Positions 25,402 through 32,954 of a DNA stretch of 64,000 nucleotides are shown piece after piece. Below the pieces are notes generated by a model. That model ran no database searches. It worked only from the letters and a program-made list of their open reading frames with translations, and was not told the DNA's origin. How positions within the stretch are numbered: the first letter of the stretch is position 1; each line of letters begins with the position of its first letter. This stretch comes from Chitinophaga ginsengisoli. GTDB lineage: Bacteria; Bacteroidota; Bacteroidia; Chitinophagales; Chitinophagaceae. The stretch is from contig NZ_PYGK01000003.1 in the NCBI RefSeq assembly GCF_003014595.1, forward strand, positions 645,570 through 709,569, written 5' to 3'. The position numbers were made by a program, and so were the translations under genes.

Positions 25402-26985
25402 ATGTCAATCTCAAGAAGAGCATTCTTATCCCAGACAGGGAAAGTGGCTGCTGCCTATCCCGCTATGCTGGCGCTGGGAATGTTACAAAAAGCACCCGCC
25501 CATGCCTTTGACCTTCCGGGAAATGGGAATGGTAAACGTATCGTTATCCTTGGAGCAGGACTTGCAGGCCTGACAGCCGCTTATGAGTTAACAAAACTTG
25601 GATACCAGTGTACCATCCTGGAAGCACGCAACAGAGCTGGAGGAAGATGTTGGAGTATCCGTAAGGGTACCGTTCACCAGGAAACAGATATCGCGCCTCA
25701 AACCGCCACTTTCGACAGTGACCAGTACTTCAATGCAGGGCCCTCCCGCATTCCACATCATCATGAGCTGACCATGCATTATTGCCGCGAATTAGGTGTG
25801 CCCATACAGGTATACAATAACGTGAACGAGGCGACTTATTTCTTCAGTGAGGGCAAGGGACCTCTCTCAAACAAGAAGATCAGGGCCAGGGAGATCCATA
25901 ATGACCTGCGCGGTTATACAAGTGAACTATTGGCCAAAGCGATTGATCAACAACAAATTGACACCGCCCTGAGTAAAGAGGATACGCAAAAGATCCTGGA
26001 ATACCTCCGGGCAGAAGGCGGACTGGATATTGACAAGCTATATAAGGCATCCGACAGGCGTGGATTTATTGAAGCTCCTGGTGCAGGTGACAAACCCGGC
26101 AAAATAGGGGATCCTCACCGGCTGGCGGATATCATTTCCTCCGGTCTGGCAGACCCCGATTTCTATAACGTGGCGGAGTATACGTATGAACTACAGATGA
26201 CCATGTTCCAGGCTATCGGTGGTATGGACAATATCGCCAGGGCCTTTGAACAACGGGTAGGAAAGATGATCCGTTTCGGATGTGAAGTAACAGATATTTT
26301 GAATCAGCCGGAAGGTGTGAAGGTCATTTATAAAGATAAGAAGGGCAGCAACGAACTGCAGGCGGACCTTTGTATCTGTACCCTGCCATTGCCGGTGTTG
26401 AGCAATATCCAGCATAACTTCTCTTCTGATGTGAGCCGGGCTATCGATTATGTACCTTATATGATCACCGGGAAGATCGGCTTACAATTCAAAAGAAGGT
26501 TTTGGGAAGAAGATGAGCAGATCTTTGGAGGCATTACCCATACCAACAATGAGTTAACACAGATCTTCTATCCTTCTTACGACTATCTCAGTAAAAAAGG
26601 GATCCTGCTCGGCTATTATAACTTCCATGAGAAAGCAAAGCGGGTAGGCAATCTTACACATACTGAACGCGAGAAACTGGCATTGGAGAAAGGTAGCCTG
26701 ATACATCCGCAATATAGGAAGGAGTTCGAAACGTCTTTCTCCGTCAGCTGGCATAAGACGCCCTACAGTATGGGCGGGTGGGCATTATACACCGGCGCTA
26801 CCCGGCAAACGAACTACAAAAGCTTATTACAACCAGACAAACAGGTATACTTCGCAGGTGAACACACCACCTACCTGAATGCCTGGATGGCAGGCGCTTT
26901 CGAATCGGCCAGAAGAACGGTAGCTGACATTCATGCCAGGGTAACAGACCAACGTATCACTTATCCCACTGCTACCGGCAGTTGA
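25402..26985 (+). CDS. Tat-exported flavin amine/L-amino-acid oxidase
   Basis: The 527-residue protein starts with a twin-arginine signal (SRRAFLSQTGKVAAAYPAM, ending about residue 35). The FAD-binding fold follows: [18 protein letters not shown] (GAGLAG at 51-56), then ILEARNRAGGRCW (74-84), and the C-terminal YFAGEHTTYLNAWMAGAFES. This is the amine-oxidase superfamily in its L-amino-acid oxidase form. It should oxidise an amine or amino acid outside the cytoplasm with release of hydrogen peroxide. It heads an operon with an aminotransferase and a Hint protein, the next gene starting 34 bases downstream. Export through Tat fits a cofactor-bound enzyme folded before transport. Confidence 0.9.
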   Translation: MSISRRAFLSQTGKVAAAYPAMLALGMLQKAPAHAFDLPGNGNGKRIVILGAGLAGLTAAYELTKLGYQCTILEARNRAGGRCWSIRKGTVHQETDIAPQTATFDSDQYFNAGPSRIPHHHELTMHYCRELGVPIQVYNNVNEATYFFSEGKGPLSNKKIRAREIHNDLRGYTSELLAKAIDQQQIDTALSKEDTQKILEYLRAEGGLDIDKLYKASDRRGFIEAPGAGDKPGKIGDPHRLADIISSGLADPDFYNVAEYTYELQMTMFQAIGGMDNIARAFEQRVGKMIRFGCEVTDILNQPEGVKVIYKDKKGSNELQADLCICTLPLPVLSNIQHNFSSDVSRAIDYVPYMITGKIGLQFKRRFWEEDEQIFGGITHTNNELTQIFYPSYDYLSKKGILLGYYNFHEKAKRVGNLTHTEREKLALEKGSLIHPQYRKEFETSFSVSWHKTPYSMGGWALYTGATRQTNYKSLLQPDKQVYFAGEHTTYLNAWMAGAFESARRTVADIHARVTDQRITYPTATGS

Positions 26986-27019
26986 TGACATAGATTTTTT
27001 ACAACCAAAACGAATTGCT

Positions 27020-28201
27020 ATGAGTACCACCAACTCCATGAACAGGCGTGACTGGCTGAAGACCACAGCACTGTTTACCGGAGGATTGACCATGCTTCCT
27101 CCGGCACTCAGCCGGCTGCAGGCAGCACCGACGGGTCCTATCGCCAGTAATAGCCCTGCTTATGCCAACGATATGGCGCTCGGGCCTAAACTACCTGCCA
27201 ACTTAAAAGCCAGACTGTTTGCCAACGAGAATCCATTCGGTCCTTCCCCCAATGCGAAAAAGGCCATTATGGACAGCATAATGACCAGCTATCAGTATCC
27301 TATCAGATTGATGCCGGAGCTGGAAGAGAAAATCTGTGCATATGAAGGCATCACACCGGAAATGCTGATGCTCAGCTCTGGTTCTTCTCCCCTGCTGTTA
27401 GGCACCGCTGTTAGTCTTTGCAGGGATGGCGGCAACGTTGTTACTGCCGATCCTACTTATGACGATCTCCCCACCCGCTGTGAAAAGGTGAACGCCAAAT
27501 GGATCAAAGTACCCCTGACCAAAGACTACACACATGACCTGGATGCCATGGAGAAGGCCATTACACCAGAGACAAAACTGGTCTATATCTGCAATCCCAA
27601 TAATCCGACAGGCACGATTGTGGACAACGACAAGCTGAAAGCATTCTGCGAAAGAGTATCGCAGAAGGTGACGGTATTTGTTGACGAGGCCTATATTGAT
27701 TATTTGCCAGATGCAGCGGCCACCACATTGATCAGTAGTGTCAAGAAAGGACAGAACATCATAGTGGCACGTACCTTCTCAAAAGTATATGGACTGGCAG
27801 GTTTACGCCTCGGTTATATTGTAGCACAACCTGCCACTATAGCGAAACTGCAGCCACATACATCCTGTAGCTGGGCGGCGCTCTCCGCTCCTGCAATTAG
27901 CGGCGCACTGGCCAGTTATCAGGACCATGCCTATATGCAGGAAGTCGTGCAAAAGACAATGGAGAGCAAACAATTCCTGTATGATACGCTGAAAGCGGAA
28001 GGCTACAGTTATATTCCATCTCATACGAACTTCGTGATGTTCCCCCTTAAAATGGACGGCGAACGTTTTACAGATGAAATGCTGAAACGGAGTGTGGGCC
28101 TACGCAACTGGAAATTGAACAACCAGGACTGGTGCCGGATCAGTATAGGACGCATGGATGAAATGCAGGCATTTGCTGCTGCATTCAAGGAATTATCTTA
28201 A
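27020..28201 (+). CDS. Tat-exported PLP-dependent aminotransferase, HisC-like
   Basis: The 393-residue protein has a twin-arginine signal (NRRDWLKTTALFTGGLTM). The aminotransferase class I/II fold shows SSGSSPLLLGTA, NPNNPTG (192-198), DEAY (222-225) and the PLP lysine K255 in TFSKVYGLAGLRLGY. It resembles histidinol-phosphate aminotransferase, but is exported, so it is not a histidine-biosynthesis enzyme. It lies between the oxidase and the Hint protein, 34 and 12 bases apart. In the periplasm it could transfer an amino group from an amino acid or a small amine that the oxidase also handles. Export with bound PLP would need the Tat system, as seen. Confidence 0.88.
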   Translation: MSTTNSMNRRDWLKTTALFTGGLTMLPPALSRLQAAPTGPIASNSPAYANDMALGPKLPANLKARLFANENPFGPSPNAKKAIMDSIMTSYQYPIRLMPELEEKICAYEGITPEMLMLSSGSSPLLLGTAVSLCRDGGNVVTADPTYDDLPTRCEKVNAKWIKVPLTKDYTHDLDAMEKAITPETKLVYICNPNNPTGTIVDNDKLKAFCERVSQKVTVFVDEAYIDYLPDAAATTLISSVKKGQNIIVARTFSKVYGLAGLRLGYIVAQPATIAKLQPHTSCSWAALSAPAISGALASYQDHAYMQEVVQKTMESKQFLYDTLKAEGYSYIPSHTNFVMFPLKMDGERFTDEMLKRSVGLRNWKLNNQDWCRISIGRMDEMQAFAAAFKELS

Positions 28202-28213
28202 TCAACAGACTGT

Positions 28214-29197
28214 ATGAAAAAATATCTGCTTACATTAATCACTTCTGTTTGCATACTGCAGGCAATGGCGCAATCCCGCCCTATCACCACTGCTGAATAT
28301 GTGAAAGCAAAATCCTTTACAGTAAAAGACCTGGATAACGACACTTATGTAAAGTTCAACAACGCTTATGTATTGGATCGCTATGAAATGCGGAAACCCT
28401 ATTTCATTACGGGCGATGATGGTCAGAAAAAAAGAATTGATCTATACCGGTTGGTGGCAAAAGACAGTATGCAGGAGATTGCAACTGTTATCTTTTACAC
28501 CAATGAGAGCGGCAAGCTGTATACAGCTGTAATGCCGCTGTTCAACAGCAATGCTGATATCTGGAACCAATACTTTGAGGACATTCATGCCATTGACAAA
28601 GTAGAGAAGAACTATGTGCTGAAACTGTCTTATGTACTTTCGAAAGAATTCAGCTACCAGTTATACAAAGGCATGAACGCAGGGAAGAATGTGAAGGAAG
28701 AAGCCGGCACATATGGCACGGATATCTGTTTCCCGGGCGACCAGCTGGTTACACTGGCCAATGGAGCGCAGAAAGAGCTGCGTGATATCCATCCGGGAGA
28801 TGAGATTGTCAGTCCGGATGCGACTACTCACCAGACTACTACCATCCGCGTGAAGGAGCTGGTGAAACATACCGCTGAAAACTATGCCATCACCCGTTTA
28901 CTTGTTATGCACGCAGCAGAACAGGAAGCAGCAGGTGCACATGTAGTGACCTTATCAGGTAAGGTATTGCAGGCAACGCCAAATCATCCGATACTGACCA
29001 TTGCAGGTAAAAAGCAGATGGGGACTGTAACAACAGGCGATCAGCTGCTTTGCATGGATGAACACACTAAAACACTCGTCACATATACCGTTGTCAATAA
29101 AACAGAAGCTGCCGGAGGAAAGCAGGCTGTTTACAACATCGTAGCGGAAGGCGGCGATGCCTTCATGATGAACAATATCATGGTATTACAGAAATAG
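28214..29197 (+). CDS. Exported protein with C-terminal Hint (intein-like) domain
   Basis: The 327-residue protein has a signal peptide (about 1-19, ILQAMAQ at its end) and an N-terminal region of about 150 residues of unknown fold. From residue 172 a Hint domain is recognisable: DICFPGDQLVTLANGAQKEL with the candidate nucleophile C172, the block-B TPNH motif (255-258), and a closing VYNIVAEGGDAFMMNNIMV strand. Hint domains self-cleave or attach groups to the peptide upstream. A terminal His-Asn pair, as in inteins, is missing, so this is of the hedgehog-like or bacterial-intein-like form. It follows two Tat-exported enzymes, 12 bases behind the aminotransferase, and would mature in the same compartment. 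Confidence 0.78.
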   Translation: MKKYLLTLITSVCILQAMAQSRPITTAEYVKAKSFTVKDLDNDTYVKFNNAYVLDRYEMRKPYFITGDDGQKKRIDLYRLVAKDSMQEIATVIFYTNESGKLYTAVMPLFNSNADIWNQYFEDIHAIDKVEKNYVLKLSYVLSKEFSYQLYKGMNAGKNVKEEAGTYGTDICFPGDQLVTLANGAQKELRDIHPGDEIVSPDATTHQTTTIRVKELVKHTAENYAITRLLVMHAAEQEAAGAHVVTLSGKVLQATPNHPILTIAGKKQMGTVTTGDQLLCMDEHTKTLVTYTVVNKTEAAGGKQAVYNIVAEGGDAFMMNNIMVLQK

Positions 29198-29200
29198 AAA

Positions 29201-29220
29201 AAGGGGGCGCTTGCCCCCTT
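29201..29220. terminator. Bidirectional terminator between convergent genes
   Basis: AAGGGGGC (29201-29208) pairs with GCCCCCTT (29213-29220) around GCTT. T-rich sequence follows on the plus strand and a T run follows on the minus strand, so it serves both the Hint-protein gene and the EF-G gene. Confidence 0.8.
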
Positions 29221-29229
29221 CTCTTTTGA

Positions 29230-31308
29230 TTACTGTTCCACCAATACTTTATTGGCGATGCTATTAGGCACCAGCTGATAATCCTGGAACGTGACGGATG
29301 CAGCAGCTCTTCCTGAAGAAAGCGTGCGTAAGGTGGTCACATATCCAAACAGATCTGACAAGGGCACTTCCGCCTTGATATACTGGGCACTCGCTTTCAT
29401 TTCCATTCCCCTGATCACACCACGACGCCTGTTCAGGTCACCCGTAATAGCGCCGGTATGTTCCTCTGGCAGGGTCACTTCCACACTCATGAAAGGCTCC
29501 AGTAAACGGGGAGCCGCTTTCGCAGCTGCCACACGGAATCCCATCAGGGCAGCATGTTCAAAGTCCAGCGCATGAGAGTCTTTCTCATGGATGTTGCCAT
29601 CCAGCAAACGTACCCGCATCGATTGTACAGGATAACCTGCCAGCACACCATTCTGCATCGCTTCCTCAAAACCTTTCTTCACGGAAAGAATGAATTCACG
29701 TGGGATGGCGCCACCGGTCACCTCGTTGACAAACTCCAGACCAGGCTGTCCGTCTTCACGCGGAGACAGTTCAAACACGATCTCAGCAAAGTTACCGGAA
29801 CCACCATTCTGCTTCCTGTACACTTCTTTATGTTGCACCGCCTTGGTGAACACTTCTTTGTACGCGATCTGCGGTTGTCCTTTATTGATCTCCAACTGGT
29901 AATTGGTAGCCAGCTTTTCCAGCACCACTTCCAGGTGTAATTCCCCCATCCCTTTGAGAATGGTCTGACCAGAGGCAGCATCCACGGTTACGGTCAGGGT
30001 AGGATCTTCTTCTACCAGTTTCGCCAGCGCTTCGCCCAGTCTGTTCACATCTTTGGCCACCTTCGCCTCGATAGCGTACCCCATCATCGGTTCAGGGAAG
30101 CTGATCTTTTCCAACAAAACCGGTCTGTCTGGATCGGACAGGGTATCACCGGTACGCACATCCTTCAAACCGACTACCGCGCCGATATCACCAGCACTGA
30201 TCGCATCTGCCGTTTCATATTTGTCAGACATGATACGCATCAGGCGACTGATACGCACCTTCTTGCCGGTACGGCCATTCCATACGGTATCGCCGGTACG
30301 TAAAGTACCTGCATATACTCTGACAAAGGTCAGTTTACCGGCATAGTCATCAGAGATGATCTTGAAGGCCAGTGCAGCAAACGGACTTTCTTCCGTAGTG
30401 GTGATCTGCAGGCTTTCTGCTGTGTCCACATCCGTTGCATGTATCTCTTTCACATCCGTCGGAGCAGGGAGATAACGCACAACAGCATCCAGTAAAGGCT
30501 GAACACCTTTGTTACGGTAAGCAGCACCTGCCAGTACAGGGATGACCTGCATCTGTAAGGTAGTGCCGCGCAAAGCACGGTAGATCTCTTCTGCGGATAC
30601 AGTAGCAGGATCAGTGGTATAACTTTCGAAGATACCTTCATCATATAATGATAGTTCTTCCAGCAAAGTAATACGCGCCTGCGCTGCTTCGGCTAACATA
30701 TCCGCCGGAATATCAGTGACGGTATATGTTTTACCATCCTGGCTATCCCATACATACGCCTGCATCGTGATCAGGTCTATCACACCGGAGAATGTATCTT
30801 CCGCACCAATAGGCAATTGCACAGGTACGGCATTCGTATGTAATACATCACGGATCTCTTTCACCACACGACGGAAGTCGGCACCTTGTCTGTCCATCTT
30901 ATTGATCATCACGATGCGTGGCACATGGTAACGGTTAGCCTGTTGCCAGACTGTTTCAGATTGTGGTTGCACACCTGACTTCGCACAGAACACGGCAATA
31001 GCGCCATCGAGTACACGCAGGGAACGTTCCACTTCTGCCGTGAAATCAACGTGGCCCGGTGTATCTATAATATTCACCTGGTATTTATTACCATCGAGTT
31101 GCCACCAGGTAGTAATGGCCGCAGAGGAAATGGTGATACCACGTTTCTCCTCTTGCGGATCGCTATCCATGACGGTATTTCCTTCATCAACACTACCTAA
31201 CTTATGTGTAAGTCCTGTATAATACAGCATGCGTTCTGTAACGGTTGTTTTACCGGCATCCACATGCGCCATGATCCCTATATTTCTGAATTGTTCCTGT
31301 CGTTTCAT
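29230..31308 (-). CDS. Elongation factor G paralogue
   Basis: The 692-residue protein has all GTPase motifs: G1 AHVDAGKTT (14-22), RGITI (56-60), DTPGH (82-86) and NKMD (136-139), followed by the EF-G domains II to V. The length matches EF-G. The gene stands alone, not in an rpsL-rpsG str operon, and has [14 protein letters not shown] where housekeeping EF-G usually has MDWMEQEQERGITI. It is therefore likely a second EF-G. A Bacteroides EF-G2 made under carbon starvation is a known parallel, though equivalence here is not shown. Its mRNA leader carries two terminators and two small ORFs, so expression is probably controlled by attenuation. An antibiotic-response role is another option. Confidence 0.85.
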   Translation of the reverse strand: MKRQEQFRNIGIMAHVDAGKTTVTERMLYYTGLTHKLGSVDEGNTVMDSDPQEEKRGITISSAAITTWWQLDGNKYQVNIIDTPGHVDFTAEVERSLRVLDGAIAVFCAKSGVQPQSETVWQQANRYHVPRIVMINKMDRQGADFRRVVKEIRDVLHTNAVPVQLPIGAEDTFSGVIDLITMQAYVWDSQDGKTYTVTDIPADMLAEAAQARITLLEELSLYDEGIFESYTTDPATVSAEEIYRALRGTTLQMQVIPVLAGAAYRNKGVQPLLDAVVRYLPAPTDVKEIHATDVDTAESLQITTTEESPFAALAFKIISDDYAGKLTFVRVYAGTLRTGDTVWNGRTGKKVRISRLMRIMSDKYETADAISAGDIGAVVGLKDVRTGDTLSDPDRPVLLEKISFPEPMMGYAIEAKVAKDVNRLGEALAKLVEEDPTLTVTVDAASGQTILKGMGELHLEVVLEKLATNYQLEINKGQPQIAYKEVFTKAVQHKEVYRKQNGGSGNFAEIVFELSPREDGQPGLEFVNEVTGGAIPREFILSVKKGFEEAMQNGVLAGYPVQSMRVRLLDGNIHEKDSHALDFEHAALMGFRVAAAKAAPRLLEPFMSVEVTLPEEHTGAITGDLNRRRGVIRGMEMKASAQYIKAEVPLSDLFGYVTTLRTLSSGRAAASVTFQDYQLVPNSIANKVLVEQ

Positions 31309-31328
31309 TTCTAATGATTTTAAAGCAA

Positions 31329-31361
31329 TAAAAAAGCCTTCCGCTCTGGTAACGGAAGGCT
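31329..31361 (-). terminator. Intrinsic terminator just before the EF-G start (attenuator candidate)
   Basis: On the minus strand AGCCTTCCG pairs with CGGAAGGCT (31353-31361 with 31335-31343), followed by TTTTTATT, ending about 20 bases before the EF-G ATG at 31308. A terminator inside the leader of a gene implies regulated read-through. Confidence 0.8.
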
Positions 31362-31387
31362 CGCTGCAATATGCATAGCGCTATACG

Positions 31388-31441
31388 TTACCGGACATGC
31401 CGTGTAAAGAATATTGTCAATGTTTTGATAATGGCTATCAT
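31388..31441 (-). CDS. Possible 17-residue leader peptide
   Basis: An ATG at 31441 opens a 17-codon ORF ending TAA at 31388-31390, product MIAIIKTLTIFFTRHVR. It ends 26 bases before the terminator stem. Its last codons contain GGTAACG (31392-31386), complementary to CGTTACC in the terminator loop and stem base (31354-31348). Ribosome stalling on it could change folding of the terminator. Size and position fit a regulatory leader peptide; expression is unproven. Confidence 0.4.
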   Translation of the reverse strand: MIAIIKTLTIFFTRHVR

Positions 31442-31590
31442 ATTGCTTGTTATAAATGTTGTTAGTGAAAATTTAGTTGAATACAATGTTGCTTAGTTTT
31501 GTGGACATACGATTCACATGTAGCAGTTGTATGTAACTGCTGATGGTATGTCACTAAGTCTAATTGTCTGAAGAAGAATGGGGGAGACAA

Positions 31591-31620
31591 ATAAAAAGGC
31601 CCCTTCGGATGAAGAGGCCT
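31591..31620 (-). terminator. Intrinsic terminator after the 42-residue ORF
   Basis: A 10-base stem (31611-31620 with 31597-31606, one G-T pair) with an ATCC loop is followed by TTTTTATTT on the minus strand. It ends the small ORF transcript about 280 bases before EF-G, so EF-G would need read-through or an internal promoter, which is not obvious. Confidence 0.8.
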
Positions 31621-31644
31621 CTGAAGAATATCCAGACACAATAA

Positions 31645-31773
31645 TTAACCTCTCATATCCGGGCAAGGATCTGCCTCCCCGTCCTTAATTAAGACAATGC
31701 AGGTGCTTGCAATTACTGCCCTGATAGCAGCACTTGCGTTGAACGCTGATTGATATGAAAGAATGTTTGTCAT
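31645..31773 (-). CDS. Possible 42-residue small protein upstream of EF-G
   Basis: An ATG at 31773 opens a 42-codon ORF that stops at 31645. The product has a serine/alanine-rich first half (SYQSAFNASAAIRAVIAST) and a tail with two cysteines (TCIVLIKDGEADPCPDMRG). A perfect TACATTTG promoter box sits 28 bases upstream of the ATG and an intrinsic terminator 25 bases past the stop. Such framing suggests a real short transcript. The peptide could be a leader for EF-G control or a small secreted or modified peptide; I do not recognise a family. Confidence 0.5.
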   Translation of the reverse strand: MTNILSYQSAFNASAAIRAVIASTCIVLIKDGEADPCPDMRG

Positions 31774-31801
31774 TGTGATTAATGCTTTTAAATTTCGCGT
31801 A

Positions 31802-31833
31802 CAAATGTACGAAGAATTTCGATATAAAACACA
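31802..31833 (-). promoter_or_regulatory. Promoter for the small-ORF/EF-G leader transcript
   Basis: On the minus strand TACATTTG (31809-31802) is an exact -7 box; TGTG lies 20 bases upstream at 31833-31830, one base off TTTG. The -7 box overlaps the inverted repeat CGTAC-ATTT-GTACG (31798-31811), a possible operator. Confidence 0.6.
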
Positions 31834-31929
31834 CTACATCGATTAGGAAACAGTTGCACATAGCTCATAGCGGAGAATGGCCATTTAAGGTGCCATATGA
31901 CCCTTTTCTTAAAACTTATGACGTCCTAT

Positions 31930-32553
31930 CTAACTAATGTAATAAACGGGTTTTCCTGCCTCAGATATGCGGAATGTGAGGTTGATACGTGCGCCGATCT
32001 TCCTGGAAGTTTTAGGGACATGGTGTTCGTACAGGTCCTGCATGGTTTCTCCCATTAACAGGAAGCTGCCATGGGTTAAGGGAATGTCCAGGAGGGAAGT
32101 TCCCACGTGGTTCTTAGGCCTTACCTTAAACAGCCTTGTTTCTCCGAAGGTGACGGAAGCAATAGGGTGATGCCTGCCATCTGCCGGCAAGGTATCGCTG
32201 TGCCAGGATACGGAATCATTCCCATCCCGGTAGTAGTTCAGCAGCACCCGGTTAAATTCGATACCACACGCTGCTTCTACCCTGTCTTTGATCTCCAACA
32301 GCTCTGCCGTCCATTCCATTCCCTTTTCGCCTCCATAATAGGCGGTTAAACGGGGATCCGGGAGGATCCGGTCATACATTTTCCGGGTTCGCTGTTGCCA
32401 GGGGGTGGTGTCTTTGAGTATTCTAAAGTATTTATCAGATTCCGCCTTGGAGAAAAACTGCTCCCAAAGCCGTAGTTCTGTACCAGGTAGTTGAAAATCT
32501 ACGTAACGCCTCCTTCCCTCGTCAAACAGGTCACAATCATCAAAAAGTTGCAT
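31930..32553 (-). CDS. alkB: AlkB-like 2-oxoglutarate/Fe(II) dioxygenase
   Basis: Using the ATG at 32553 the protein has 207 residues, the usual AlkB size. The jelly-roll iron site is complete: H118 and D120 in WHSD, and H178 in the HHVPKT segment, with the 2-oxoglutarate-binding arginine in RINLTFR (189-195). The LNYYRDGNDSVSWHSDTL segment is typical of the AlkB nucleic-acid demethylase type. The enzyme removes alkyl groups from DNA or RNA bases in the cytosol. A perfect TACCTTTG box lies 6 bases upstream of the ATG and a 10-base-arm inverted repeat spans the -33 region. An upstream ATG at 32601 would extend the protein without adding any conserved sequence. Confidence 0.9.
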   Translation of the reverse strand: MQLFDDCDLFDEGRRRYVDFQLPGTELRLWEQFFSKAESDKYFRILKDTTPWQQRTRKMYDRILPDPRLTAYYGGEKGMEWTAELLEIKDRVEAACGIEFNRVLLNYYRDGNDSVSWHSDTLPADGRHHPIASVTFGETRLFKVRPKNHVGTSLLDIPLTHGSFLLMGETMQDLYEHHVPKTSRKIGARINLTFRISEAGKPVYYIS

Positions 32554-32559
32554 AGGGCA

Positions 32560-32567
32560 CAAAGGTA
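32560..32567 (-). promoter_or_regulatory. -7 box of alkB next to the start codon
   Basis: On the minus strand TACCTTTG matches TAnnTTTG exactly, with six bases before the ATG at 32553. The expected transcript would have a leader of only a couple of bases. Confidence 0.65.
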
Positions 32568-32579
32568 AGGAATAATAGC

Positions 32580-32604
32580 AAAATGCTAAAAATATTAGCA
32601 TTTT
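32580..32604. promoter_or_regulatory. Inverted repeat over the alkB -33 region
   Basis: AAAATGCTAA (32580-32589) and TTAGCATTTT (32595-32604) are exact reverse complements around a five-base spacer. The position, just upstream of the -7 box of alkB, fits a repressor or activator operator. Confidence 0.55.
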
Positions 32605-32635
32605 AATAGGTTTTTATAGCAGATTAACCCTTGTG

Positions 32636-32690
32636 CTTGTTCGACGCAGATTCGACGCTTGTTCGATGCTAGTTCGATGCTTGTTCGACC
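32636..32690. repeat. Tandem 11-base repeat, five units
   Basis: Five near-identical 11-base units with the core TTCGA(C/T)G run without gaps. The period equals about one DNA helical turn, so all cores face the same side. Reading any frame gives repetitive low-complexity peptide, so it is non-coding. Confidence 0.7.
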
Positions 32691-32785
32691 AGGGGAATTA
32701 TGTTAAAATAATATCGGAATGGTATGATGCCGCGCTTTGCGGGGGCCCGTTCCGGGTGTGTCACGCCGTCCTGGGGGCACATCGG

Positions 32786-32940
32786 CGTTCATTTCGTTTC
32801 CCGGGGTTGCACCCCGCGTTCATTTCGTTTCCCGGGGTTGCACCCGCGTTCATTTCGTTTCCCGGGGTTGCACCCCGCGCTCATTTCGTTTCCCGGGGTT
32901 GCACCCCGCGCTACAAACAACGAGACTCCTACGGAGTCCT
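32786..32940. repeat. GC-rich hairpin repeat element (copy B) with four tandem units
   Basis: Four tandem units of 30-31 bases (32786-32909) each contain GTTTCCCGGGGTTGCACCCC. The tail CTACAAACAACG and the hairpin GACTCC/GGAGTC (32924-32938) match the layout of the 24161-24245 element. Together they define a dispersed repeat family. The region between alkB and the alginate-lyase gene holds nothing else recognised. Confidence 0.75.
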
Positions 32941-32954
32941 ATTATGGTTTGTTC

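Noticed and set aside
32786..32909. CRISPR array from the tandem units
   Set aside because: The units follow each other without unique spacers, and no cas gene is present.
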